Shown here: positions 28,661 to 35,933 of the stretch, one piece after another
Layout of the letters: each line of letters opens with the position of its first letter
How positions within the stretch are numbered: the stretch's first letter is position 1
NCBI GenBank assembly: GCA_963730005.1
Contig: CAVSPO010000013.1
Span: 190,410 to 254,409, forward strand
Direction: 5' to 3'
Origin: CAVSPO01 sp963730005
Lineage (GTDB): Bacteria; Actinomycetota; Actinomycetes; Propionibacteriales; Propionibacteriaceae
Length of the DNA stretch: 64,000 bases
The notes under the pieces: generated by a model
Told to the model about the DNA's origin: nothing
Database searches by the model: none
The model's input: only the letters and a program-made list of their open reading frames with translations
Program-made: the position numbers and the translations under genes

Positions 28661-29056
28661 GTGAGTGGGCTGCCGATCGTTTCCAAGTTCCGTAACGATC
28701 CGCACCGTCCCGTCCAGGACGCGGATCGTGATGACCTCGCGTCTCGCCTCAACGAGGCCTACACCCGCGGCGACCTGGACACCGATCAGTATCAGAGCCT
28801 GCTGGACGGGCTGTTCAGCGCCACCACCCAGGGCCAGCTCGTCCCGGTGGCTGACCTGCTTCCTGCCCGGTTGGCCGTCAACACTCCCGCCGTTGCGGAC
28901 GATGGCCGTTTTGCACCGCCGCCGGGGGTGGTTCCGATGGGGCAACGGCAGCCGGTCGCCAGCAGCTTCCAGCAGCTCAGGCCCTGGTACTACGTCGCCG
29001 GGGGCCTCTCCGTCGTCGTCGTACTGATCGTCCTGCTGCTCTTCCTTTGGCTCTGA
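28661..29056 (+). CDS. DUF1707 domain protein with a C-terminal membrane anchor
   Basis: The 131-residue product has an N-terminal DUF1707 (SHOCT-like) segment, with the family pattern D-A-D-R-x-x-L-A-x-R-L-N-x-A and RGDLDTDQYQSLLDGLFSA, residues 18-60. A Pro-rich linker follows, and a single membrane helix (YYVAGGLSVVVVLIVLLLFLW) ends the protein, leaving almost nothing outside. Such proteins are common in actinobacteria and their role is not settled. It lies between the divergent metNIQ leader and infA. The GTG start is set by the TAGAGT box seven bases upstream. Confidence 0.75.
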   Translation: MSGLPIVSKFRNDPHRPVQDADRDDLASRLNEAYTRGDLDTDQYQSLLDGLFSATTQGQLVPVADLLPARLAVNTPAVADDGRFAPPPGVVPMGQRQPVASSFQQLRPWYYVAGGLSVVVVLIVLLLFLWL

Positions 29057-29080
29057 AAGCCGCGCCTGCGCCGTAGTGAT

Positions 29081-29110
29081 TTGGGGGAGGGTACTGCGCG
29101 CGCATATCAT
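29081..29110 (+). promoter_or_regulatory. Probable promoter of the infA operon
   Basis: TTGGGG (29081-29086), an 18-bp spacer and TATCAT (29105-29110) lie in the 210-bp gap before infA. The transcript would have a leader of about 150 nt. Confidence 0.55.
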
Positions 29111-29266
29111 GGCATGTCGGTCCTTTCGGCTCAGCCTGCCCAGTGGCAGGCGTGATTCGGCGGTGACCGTGACTTGGCCCCAGAGGTTCCTCTGGGCAAG
29201 TCAGGATCGCCCATCCCGTCAACGGTGTGACACCGGTGCGGGTCCAGTCCTAAAGATTGAGAGTTG

Positions 29267-29488
29267 ATGGCCAAGAAAGAGGGAGCCCTCGAGCTCGAGG
29301 GAACGGTTGTCGAAGCGCTGCCCAACGCGATGTTCCGCGTTGAGCTGGAGAATGGCCACCGCGTGCTCGCCACGATCAGCGGCAAGATGCGTCAGCACTA
29401 CATCCGTATCCTGCCGCAGGACCGTGTCGTGATCGAGCTGTCCCCCTATGACCTGACGCGTGGTCGCATCGTCTACCGGCACAAGTGA
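29267..29488 (+). CDS. infA: Translation initiation factor IF-1
   Basis: IF-1 binds the 30S A site during initiation. The 73-residue product is a single OB fold with GTVVEALPNAMFRVELENGH and KMRQHYIRILPQDRVVIELSPYDLTRGRI-type sequence, and has normal length. It opens the alpha-operon region. An 11-bp hairpin includes its stop codon. Confidence 0.98.
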   Translation: MAKKEGALELEGTVVEALPNAMFRVELENGHRVLATISGKMRQHYIRILPQDRVVIELSPYDLTRGRIVYRHK

Positions 29489-29511
29489 CCGCTGCCCCGA
29501 GGCAGCGGTCA
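29486..29511 (+). other. Hairpin spanning the infA stop codon
   Basis: A perfect 11-bp stem (29486-29496 with 29501-29511) with a CCGA loop begins inside the infA stop codon. It has no T-run. It could be an attenuator, a 3' stabiliser or a processing site that separates infA expression from the downstream ribosomal genes. Confidence 0.6.
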
Positions 29512-29564
29512 ACAGCTACAAGACGTGCCAGTCAATGGGCACGTCGCTCTGGAGGAGAGGCTCG

Positions 29565-29678
29565 ATGAAGGTTCAGCCGAGCGTCAAGAAGATCTGCGAC
29601 AACTGCAAGGTGATTCGTCGCCACGGGGTTGTCAGGGTCATCTGCACCAACCCGCGGCACAAACAGCGCCAGGGCTGA
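29565..29678 (+). CDS. rpmJ: 50S ribosomal protein L36, zinc type
   Basis: The 37-residue product reads MKVQPSVKKICDNCKVIRR at the start and has the zinc ligands CDNC, CTNPRH. This is the Cys-containing form, in its usual place after infA. A GGAGGAGAGG site precedes the ATG. The next 303 bases hold no gene. Confidence 0.97.
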   Translation: MKVQPSVKKICDNCKVIRRHGVVRVICTNPRHKQRQG

Positions 29679-29719
29679 GCGCAACTGCTCAGTGCAGAAC
29701 GGGCACCTCGTGTGCCCTC

Positions 29720-29734
29720 TTGACAACTGAATAG
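29720..29734 (+). promoter_or_regulatory. boxA-like element in the rpsM leader
   Basis: TTGACAACTGAATAG matches the boxA-like sites of the rRNA operon in this window (TTGAGAACTCAACAG at 61457) at 12 of 15 positions. It follows a small hairpin GGGCAC/GTGCCC (29701-29717). It looks like a -35 box (TTGACA), but there is no -10 box at 16-18 bp. It lies in the gap between rpmJ and rpsM; the rest of the gap (29735-29981) shows only GC-rich, possibly structured RNA. Confidence 0.5.
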
Positions 29735-29981
29735 GCCGGCAAACCCGGCACACCTGGCAAGGTCAGGTGATCAACAGATTCGTCTGGCGCAGCCAGGCGA
29801 CCAACAACGTGAGAGCAAGGCCGGCAGGACCGGTCGAACCCCCGGGCGAAGGCCGGGGCCCGCCTCCAGCAGCCAGATCGGCAAGACAGATCCGCGCGCA
29901 CGAGGAACCACGGGAACGCTCCGCGCCTCAGACCTTCGCGGCATCGTGGGAACGGTGCCGGAATTGAAAGGTATTTGCCAC

Positions 29982-30356
29982 ATGGCACGTCTAGAAGGTG
30001 TGGACCTTCCGCGCGAGAAGCGCCTTGAGGTCGCACTGACCTACGTTTACGGGATCGGCAAGACCCGTGCAAGCAAGATCCTGGAAGCCACCGGCATCAG
30101 CGGTGACACGCGGGTGAAGGACCTCGACGAACAGCAACTCGTCGCCATGCGTGACTTCATCGATGCCAACTACGCGGTTGAGGGCGATCTGCGACGGGAA
30201 GTCGCCGCGGACATCCGTCGCAAGATCGAGATCGGCTCCTATCAGGGCCGTCGGCACCGTGCCGGCCTGCCCGTCCGCGGCCAGCGCACGCGTACCAACG
30301 CGCGCACCCGCAAGGGCAAGAAGAAGGCCGTCGCAGGTAAGAAGAAGGCCCGCTAG
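29982..30356 (+). CDS. rpsM: 30S ribosomal protein S13
   Basis: S13 contacts the P-site tRNA and forms bridges with the 50S subunit. The 124-residue product has MARLEGVDLPREKRLEVALTYVYGIG-type start and the C-terminal RGQRTRTNARTRKG with a basic tail. Normal length. A GAAAGG site lies about 12 bases upstream. Confidence 0.97.
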   Translation: MARLEGVDLPREKRLEVALTYVYGIGKTRASKILEATGISGDTRVKDLDEQQLVAMRDFIDANYAVEGDLRREVAADIRRKIEIGSYQGRRHRAGLPVRGQRTRTNARTRKGKKKAVAGKKKAR

Positions 30357-30409
30357 CCCTCGGCCGGCTGTCCATCACAACACCGACTTCCAGGAGAACA
30401 AGAAAACTT

Positions 30410-30823
30410 ATGGCTACTGCAGGCCGCAAGGGCGCCGCTGCCGCCAAGACAAAGGTGCGTCGCAAGGAAAAAAAGAATGTTGTCGTCGGTCAGGCGCACA
30501 TCAAGAGCACGTTCAACAACACGATCATCGCCATCACCGACACCACTGGTGCCGTGATCAGCTGGGCCTCGGCCGGCACTGTGGGCTTCAAGGGTTCCCG
30601 CAAGTCCACGCCGTTCGCTGCCCAGATGGCCGCTGAGGCTGCTGGGCGTCGTGCCATGGAACATGGCATGAAGCGCGTTGACGTCTTCGTCAAGGGCCCG
30701 GGCTCAGGTCGCGAGACTGCCATCCGGTCTCTGGGTGCAGTCGGGCTCGAGGTCGGGGCCATCTCCGACGTCACTCCCGCTCCCCACAATGGCTGCCGCC
30801 CCCCGAAGCGTCGTCGCGTCTAA
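30410..30823 (+). CDS. rpsK: 30S ribosomal protein S11
   Basis: S11 forms part of the platform and the mRNA exit. The 137-residue product has GQAHIKSTFNNTIIAITD, GSGRETAIRSL and the conserved end PHNGCRPPKRRRV. Normal length with an AGGAGA site. Confidence 0.98.
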   Translation: MATAGRKGAAAAKTKVRRKEKKNVVVGQAHIKSTFNNTIIAITDTTGAVISWASAGTVGFKGSRKSTPFAAQMAAEAAGRRAMEHGMKRVDVFVKGPGSGRETAIRSLGAVGLEVGAISDVTPAPHNGCRPPKRRRV

Positions 30824-30892
30824 TCCACCCATGGACTGCTGACGGCAGATCGTGCCTCGCAGTCGAGCTCTCAGAAAAGGACTGATCAACCC

Positions 30893-31498
30893 ATGGCCCG
30901 TTACACCGGCCCTTTGACCAAGAAGTCCCGTCGCTTGGGGACTGACCTGGTCGGCAACGACAAGGCCTTCGAGCGCCGTCCCTACCCCCCGGGTGTGCAC
31001 GGTCGCGGCCGCACGAAGGACTCCGAGTACTCGCTGCAGCTCAAGGAGAAGCAGAAGGCTCGCTACGCCTATGGCGTGCTCGAGAAGCAGTTCCGCCACT
31101 ATTACGAGGAAGCCAGCCGGCTGCCGGGCAAGACCGGTGACGTGCTGCTGCAGCTCCTCGAGTCGCGTCTCGACAACGTCGTCTACCGTGCTGGCTTTGC
31201 CAACACCCGTCGGCAGGCCCGCCAGATGGTCAGCCATGGCCATTTCCTGGTCAACGGCCGGAGGGTGAACATCCCCAGCTTCCAGGTCACTCCGCTCGAC
31301 ATCATCGACGTGCGCGAGAAGTCGCTGAACATGACGCCGTTCGTTATCGCCCGCGAGACCTGGGGCGATCGCGAGGTCCCGGCCTGGCTCACGGTCAAGC
31401 CCAACCGGATGCGCATCCTGGTCCACCAGTTGCCCGTTCGCGAGCAGATCGTGATCGACGTCAACGAACAGAACATCGTCGAGCTCTACTCCAAGTAG
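30893..31498 (+). CDS. rpsD: 30S ribosomal protein S4
   Basis: S4 starts 30S assembly, helps unwind mRNA at the entry site and can bind RNA polymerase as an antiterminator. The 201-residue product has MARYTGPLTKKSRRLGTDL and the S4 RNA-binding domain with RLDNVVYRAGFANTRRQARQ. No zinc Cys cluster is present near the N-terminus, so it is the zinc-free form. Confidence 0.97.
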   Translation: MARYTGPLTKKSRRLGTDLVGNDKAFERRPYPPGVHGRGRTKDSEYSLQLKEKQKARYAYGVLEKQFRHYYEEASRLPGKTGDVLLQLLESRLDNVVYRAGFANTRRQARQMVSHGHFLVNGRRVNIPSFQVTPLDIIDVREKSLNMTPFVIARETWGDREVPAWLTVKPNRMRILVHQLPVREQIVIDVNEQNIVELYSK

Positions 31499-31523
31499 TC
31501 GCTGACCCCAAGTTCGACGCACT

Positions 31524-31548
31524 GGGGTGCGGGGGACTCCCGCACCCC
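31524..31548 (+). other. Hairpin between rpsD and rpoA
   Basis: A 10-bp GC-rich stem (31524-31533 with 31539-31548) with a GGACT loop lies in the 98-bp gap. The following sequence AACTGTCTTCG has no T-run. It may attenuate or process the transcript before rpoA. Confidence 0.55.
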
Positions 31549-31596
31549 AACTGTCTTCGCATCATCAAATAGTGGTTGGTGCGGAAAGGAATTCAC

Positions 31597-32610
31597 ATGC
31601 TCATTGCCCAGCGTCCCGCCCTCTCCGAAGAGGTCCTCAGCGAATGCCGTAGCCGGTTCGTTCTCGAGCCGCTCGAACCGGGGTTCGGTTACACCCTCGG
31701 CAACTCCTTGCGCCGCACGCTGCTGTCGTCCATTCCGGGCGCAGCAGTGACCAGCATCAAGGTGGACGGCGTCCAGCACGAGTTCAGCACCCTGCCGGGC
31801 GTCGTCGAGGACCTCACCGAGATCATCCTGAACCTCAAGAGCCTGGTCATCTCGTCCGAGGAGGACGAGCCGGTCGCCATGTACCTGCGCAAGGCGGGTG
31901 CCGGCGAGGTGACGGCTGCCGACATCGCACTGCCGGCAGGCGTGCAGGTGCACAATCCCGAGCTGCACCTGGCCACCCTGAATGAAGAGGGCGCCATCGA
32001 CATGGAGTTGATTGTCGAGCGTGGCCGCGGCTACGTGTCGAGCGCGCTCAACAACAACCCCGATGCCGAAATCGGTCGCATCGCCGTGGACTCCATCTAC
32101 TCGCCGGTCTACAAGGTCAGCTACAAGGTCGAGGCGACTCGCGTCGAGCAGCGCACCGACTTCGACAGGCTCATCGTCGAGGTCGAGACCAAGCCGTGCA
32201 TGAAGCCGAGGGATGCCGTCGCGTCTGCGGGACGGACTCTGGTGGAGTTGTTCGGTCTGGCCCGTGAGCTCAACGTGGAAGCCGAGGGGATCGAAATCGG
32301 TCCGTCGCCGGTGGACGAGCAGCTCGCCGCGGACCTCGCATTGCCTGTGGAGGACCTGAACCTGACGGTTCGCTCCTACAACTGCCTCAAGCGGGAAGGC
32401 GTTCACACCGTTGGCGAGCTGGTGAGCCGCAGCGAACAGGATCTGCTCGACATCCGCAACTTCGGCTCCAAGTCGATTGACGAAGTGAAGCAGAAGCTGG
32501 CGGAAATGGGCCTGGGCCTCAAAGACAGCTCTCCCGGTTTCGATCCGCTGCTGGCAGCTGAACGATTCGGGAACGACGAGCAGGATTACGCCGAGACCGA
32601 GCAGTACTAG
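31597..32610 (+). CDS. rpoA: RNA polymerase alpha subunit
   Basis: Alpha starts assembly of RNA polymerase and its C-terminal domain contacts UP elements and activators. The 337-residue product has the N-terminal dimer domain with GFGYTLGNSLRRTLLSSIPG and the C-terminal domain with LTVRSYNCLKREGVHTVGEL and IRNFGSKSIDEVKQKL. The ATG at 31597 follows GAAAGGA; an earlier in-frame start gives seven extra, non-family residues. Confidence 0.98.
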   Translation: MLIAQRPALSEEVLSECRSRFVLEPLEPGFGYTLGNSLRRTLLSSIPGAAVTSIKVDGVQHEFSTLPGVVEDLTEIILNLKSLVISSEEDEPVAMYLRKAGAGEVTAADIALPAGVQVHNPELHLATLNEEGAIDMELIVERGRGYVSSALNNNPDAEIGRIAVDSIYSPVYKVSYKVEATRVEQRTDFDRLIVEVETKPCMKPRDAVASAGRTLVELFGLARELNVEAEGIEIGPSPVDEQLAADLALPVEDLNLTVRSYNCLKREGVHTVGELVSRSEQDLLDIRNFGSKSIDEVKQKLAEMGLGLKDSSPGFDPLLAAERFGNDEQDYAETEQY

Positions 32611-32692
32611 TCCGCAACGGTGGGGGCAACCTCGCCAACATCATCCGCGCTGTGGCCTCGTGGCCAGCAGCTACAAATTGGAGAACTGAGAA

Positions 32693-33226
32693 ATGCCCAA
32701 GCCAATGAAGGGTCCCCGGATCGGCGGGAGCGCCGCCCACCAGCGGATCATGCTGAACAACCTGGCCAGCCAGCTTTTTGAGCACGGCCGGATCACGACC
32801 ACCGAGACCCGAGCGAACAGCGTGCAGCCGCTTGCCGAGAAGCTCATCAGCAAGGCCAAGCGCGGCGACATCGCCTCGCGTCGGCTGGTGCTGCGTCGGG
32901 TCACCGACAAGTCCGTGGTGCATGAGTTGTTCACCGAAATCGCCCCCAAGATGGCTGGCCGGGACGGTGGCTACACGCGCATCACCAAGATCGGTCCGCG
33001 CAAGGGCGACAACGCCTCGATGGTGGTGCTCGAGCTGGTGCTCGAAGAGGTGAAGCCGAAGTCGAAGGCGAAGAAGGTTGCTCCGAAGCCTGTTGAGGCC
33101 CCGAAGGTCGAGGCGGCGCCCGCCGACGAGGCTCCTGCAGAGGAGCCGGTCGTCGTTGAGGAGTCCGTTTCCGCCCCGGCGGCAGCAGTCGAGGACGACG
33201 CCCCCGAGGCCGACGCCAAGGCCTGA
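32693..33226 (+). CDS. rplQ: 50S ribosomal protein L17
   Basis: L17 lies near the tunnel exit. The 177-residue product has the core MPKPMKGPRIGGSAAHQRIM and NLASQLFEHGRITTTETRA. About 60 residues are added at the C-terminus, first Lys-rich, then an Ala/Glu/Pro/Val-rich acidic tail. Such tails occur in actinobacterial L17. It ends the alpha operon. Confidence 0.97.
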   Translation: MPKPMKGPRIGGSAAHQRIMLNNLASQLFEHGRITTTETRANSVQPLAEKLISKAKRGDIASRRLVLRRVTDKSVVHELFTEIAPKMAGRDGGYTRITKIGPRKGDNASMVVLELVLEEVKPKSKAKKVAPKPVEAPKVEAAPADEAPAEEPVVVEESVSAPAAAVEDDAPEADAKA

Positions 33227-33237
33227 TCGACGGCGAG

Positions 33238-33284
33238 CCCCTGCACGTGGCTGGGTCCCTCACGGGACACCGCCGGTGCAGGGG
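33238..33284 (+). terminator. Possible terminator after rplQ
   Basis: CCCCTGCAC (33238-33246) pairs with GTGCAGGGG (33276-33284), and an inner stem GTCCC/GGGAC (33255-33259 with 33264-33268) sits in the loop. It starts 12 bases after the rplQ stop. No T-run follows. Confidence 0.5.
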
Positions 33285-33328
33285 TTCGCTGCGTCCAGGT
33301 ACCTGTCGGCCCCTCGGCGCGCTGTTGC

Positions 33329-33334
33329 TAGAGT
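33329..33334 (+). promoter_or_regulatory. Possible -10 box of the first glycosyltransferase gene
   Basis: TAGAGT lies 25 bases before the ATG at 33360, which also has an ACGGAG ribosome binding site. No good -35 box is seen. Confidence 0.4.
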
Positions 33335-33359
33335 CGTTGCCACGGACTGACGGAGAACC

Positions 33360-34496
33360 ATGACACAGCTGCGTATTGCTCAACTGGCGAACTTCGTCGG
33401 CCCCATCTCGGGCGGCATGAAGGTGGCCATCGAGTCGTTGGGCCGCGGCTATGTTGAAGCCGGCCATGAGCGGATCCTGGTGATCCCTGGTCCCAAGGAC
33501 CAGGTTGACGAGACCGGAAACGGAATCGTCGTCCAGGTTGCTGCCCCCAGGATCTCGATGGCCTACCGGATGATCTTCAAGCCATGGCGCGTCTTCGAGG
33601 TACTGGAGCGGTTTCGTCCCACCAGTGTCGAGGTCAGCGACAAGTGGACGTTGTCGCCAGCGGCAGGCTGGGCCAGGCGACGCGGTGTCGGCTCTGTGCT
33701 CTTCAGTCACGAGCGTCTTGATGACATGCTCGGTGGCCTGCTGCGTCGCCAGTTCGGGGTGGCAGCCATCGTGGGGGTCTTGAACCGTCGGCTGGCCGGC
33801 GATTTCGACCGGGTGGTGGTGACATCTCGATACTCGGAAGGCGAGTTCGCCAACACCGGGGCCAAGCTCCGGTTGGTGCCACTGGGTGTTGATCTGGACA
33901 CCTTCAACCCCGCGGTGGGCAGCCCCGTTGCAGACGGTCTGGTCAAGATCTGCTACGTCGGCCGGATGTCGCGTGAGAAGTACCCCCAGCTCGGCGTCCG
34001 AGCCGCAGTGGAATTGCACCGCCGTTCGGTCCCTGTCCAGCTGCACATGTACGGTGCCGGCCCGGACGCAGCGATGTTGGCTGAACAAGCTGGCGACGCC
34101 CCGGTGTTCTTCCACGGCTTTGTGGACGGTCGCGATGAGGTCGCTCGTTGTTATGCCCGCAGCGACATCAGCTTCTCGGTCTGCCCCACCGAGACTTTCG
34201 GGCTGTCGGTGCTCGAGGCGTTGGCTTGCGGCACCCCGGTTGTGACCAGCGACCGTGGCGGTGCCTACGAGCTCGTGGATGGCGGTTGCGGTGAATCCGG
34301 CAGTCCTGACCCGATTGGGTTGGCCGACGCCACGCAGCGCCTGATCGATCGGCTGTCGCCCGAACTGCGCCAAGCAGCGCGTGACCGCGCCGAGCAGTTC
34401 AGCTGGGCAGCGTCGGTGGCGAAGATGCTGGAGATCCATGCTGAGGTGGCCGCCAAGGGGTCTTGGGCGCCGGCGCGGAAGGCCTGGAAGAGCTAG
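33360..34496 (+). CDS. Glycosyltransferase family 4 protein
   Basis: The 378-residue product has the GT-B fold. The N-terminal domain has the glycine-rich loop GPISGGMKVAIESLGRGY. The C-terminal domain has YVGRMSREKYPQLGV and the nucleotide-sugar site CPTETFGLSVLEALACGTPVV with the E-x7-E pair. It resembles actinobacterial mannosyltransferases that act on phosphatidylinositol mannosides or lipomannan, but donor and acceptor cannot be assigned. It stands between rplQ and a convergent minus-strand run. Confidence 0.85.
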   Translation: MTQLRIAQLANFVGPISGGMKVAIESLGRGYVEAGHERILVIPGPKDQVDETGNGIVVQVAAPRISMAYRMIFKPWRVFEVLERFRPTSVEVSDKWTLSPAAGWARRRGVGSVLFSHERLDDMLGGLLRRQFGVAAIVGVLNRRLAGDFDRVVVTSRYSEGEFANTGAKLRLVPLGVDLDTFNPAVGSPVADGLVKICYVGRMSREKYPQLGVRAAVELHRRSVPVQLHMYGAGPDAAMLAEQAGDAPVFFHGFVDGRDEVARCYARSDISFSVCPTETFGLSVLEALACGTPVVTSDRGGAYELVDGGCGESGSPDPIGLADATQRLIDRLSPELRQAARDRAEQFSWAASVAKMLEIHAEVAAKGSWAPARKAWKS

Positions 34497-34537
34497 TTCT
34501 TTTCGCCCGCAGGCATCCGGGCTTCCCGGTTCACGCA

Positions 34538-34581
34538 GAACCGGTGCCGAACTGGTTTGATGGCCAGTCCGACACCGGTTC
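34538..34581. terminator. Long hairpin between convergent genes
   Basis: GAACCGGTG (34538-34546) pairs with CACCGGTTC (34573-34581), and the stem continues with few mismatches to a loop at 34556-34563. It lies between the glycosyltransferase and rpfB stop codons and probably ends both transcripts, although no T-run is present. Confidence 0.6.
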
Positions 34582-34610
34582 GAGTTGCTCAAGCGGCGTT
34601 GTCGTTACGC

Positions 34611-35711
34611 TCAGCCAAGCTTGCCGCACGTCGGCCAGGCGCCGATGCCCTGGGTCCTCAGCACGTTCTCTGCTGCGGCGATCTGCTGTGCCTTGGTGGC
34701 CAGGTCGGCCCGGGAGGCGTAAGCAGTGCCTCCGTTGGCGGCCCAGGTGCCGGGGGTGAACTGGAGGCCGCCGTAGAAACCGTTGCCGGTGTTGATGGAC
34801 CAGTTGCCGCCGGACTCGCACTGGGCGATGGCGTCCCAGTTGACCCCGGAAGTGGATGCCGGAGCAGCCGCGCCGGTGTTCGTCGACGTCTTGGTTCCGA
34901 CCAGCACCACAGCGTTGACCGGCTCGGTGATGATCTCCTCGGAAAGCACCTTGCGGCTCTCCCGCTGACCGTCGACGGTCACGATCTGCAGCGAGACGAG
35001 CTTCTCGCCCTGACGTCCTTCGGTCTTGGTCTGGGTCTTGCCCTTGTCCAGGGTGGCCGAGTTGGTCTTCGTCGTCTTGAAGTCGACCGGCTGCTTCTCG
35101 GTCGTCTGGGTGACCTGCACGCGCTGCACGACGACGTTCAGGTCAGTCGTGATGGCGGTGTCCGGCGCCGGGTCGACCCGGTCGTTGTCACCCAGGACGA
35201 TGCCCTTGTCGGCAAGCAGCTCAGCGACAGTGGCATGTGTGGATTCGGTGTTCAGGGTCTGACCGTCATGGCGAATGGTGACCGCCTTCGGCGTGACCGC
35301 CGTGAAGGTCAGGCCTTCACGGCCAAGGGCCAGCGAACGGTCTACGGAGACCTTGGAGTCGGACAGCAGCCCGAGCTCGGCAAGGGCCTGGTCGACGGTG
35401 TTGGCAGTCGTCCAGAACGTCTGGGTGGAGCCGTCGATGGTCGCCGTCACCTGGCGGCCGTAACGAACGGTGATCTGGGTGCCATCGCGCAGCGTGGTGT
35501 CGGCCGCCGGCAGGACGACGTCGTGCTCGCCGATGCTGACGTCCTGCTTGGCCAGCACGTCCTGGACGGTGGCAGCGGTGGTGCGCATGGACGTGGCGGC
35601 GCCGTCCACATTCAGCGAAATGTCCTTGGTGGCGGCCGCAGCGATCCCGGTGACCGAGACGCTGGCGACGACGACGCTGCCAGCGACGAGGGCGATGGTC
35701 GACTTCTTCAC
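34611..35711 (-). CDS. rpfB: Resuscitation-promoting factor RpfB
   Basis: RpfB is a secreted cell wall hydrolase that promotes regrowth of dormant actinobacteria. The 366-residue product has a signal sequence (residues 1-27), three DUF348 repeats, a G5 domain around residues 200-275, and a C-terminal lysozyme-like Rpf domain that begins SGVNWDAIAQCESGGNW with the catalytic Glu in CESGG. The GLQFTPGTW segment and the terminal Cys fit the fold. Domain order matches RpfB of mycobacteria. Its promoter overlaps an inverted repeat; sodA lies upstream on the same strand. Confidence 0.93.
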   Translation of the reverse strand: MKKSTIALVAGSVVVASVSVTGIAAAATKDISLNVDGAATSMRTTAATVQDVLAKQDVSIGEHDVVLPAADTTLRDGTQITVRYGRQVTATIDGSTQTFWTTANTVDQALAELGLLSDSKVSVDRSLALGREGLTFTAVTPKAVTIRHDGQTLNTESTHATVAELLADKGIVLGDNDRVDPAPDTAITTDLNVVVQRVQVTQTTEKQPVDFKTTKTNSATLDKGKTQTKTEGRQGEKLVSLQIVTVDGQRESRKVLSEEIITEPVNAVVLVGTKTSTNTGAAAPASTSGVNWDAIAQCESGGNWSINTGNGFYGGLQFTPGTWAANGGTAYASRADLATKAQQIAAAENVLRTQGIGAWPTCGKLG

Positions 35712-35758
35712 TCGTTACTCCCATTGGCTTGGTTGCGTTCCACTTCGGAACAGCCCCA

Positions 35759-35787
35759 ATCCTAACAGAATCCTGAGAAATCCTTAA
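35759..35787 (-). promoter_or_regulatory. Probable promoter of rpfB
   Basis: On the minus strand TTAAGG (35787-35782), 17 bp and TAGGAT (35764-35759) are well placed, with a leader of about 40 nt. AGGATT occurs three times at 11-bp steps across the promoter. Confidence 0.55.
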
Positions 35788-35812
35788 ACCAGTGTGTGGT
35801 TTTCCTCAGGAT
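35770..35812. promoter_or_regulatory. Inverted repeat over the rpfB -35 region
   Basis: ATCCTGAG (35770-35777) and CTCAGGAT (35805-35812) flank a second pair AAACCA/TGGTTT (35786-35791 with 35797-35802). The structure covers the -35 box and the sequence upstream, where a repressor or activator would bind. Confidence 0.5.
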
Positions 35813-35856
35813 CTCGTTCAGGGGGTGCGAGCGCTCAGCGACGACTTGACGAAAAG

Positions 35857-35895
35857 AGCCACCCCCCGCGCCCGTTGCGGGCTCGGGGGGTGGCT
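35857..35895 (-). terminator. Terminator of sodA
   Basis: A perfect 12-bp stem (35857-35868 with 35884-35895) encloses a second CCCG/CGGG stem. On the minus strand it runs into CTTTTCGTC, as expected for a terminator of sodA. Confidence 0.85.
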
Positions 35896-35933
35896 GAGGT
35901 TGTCTGCGTCAGCTGATCCCAGTGGGAGATGGG

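Noticed and set aside
29720..29748. TTGACA before rpsM as a promoter
   Set aside because: No -10 box at 16-18 bp; the match to boxA is better.
35712..35800. c-di-AMP riboswitch before rpfB
   Set aside because: The leader from the likely promoter is only about 40 nt, too short for this riboswitch.
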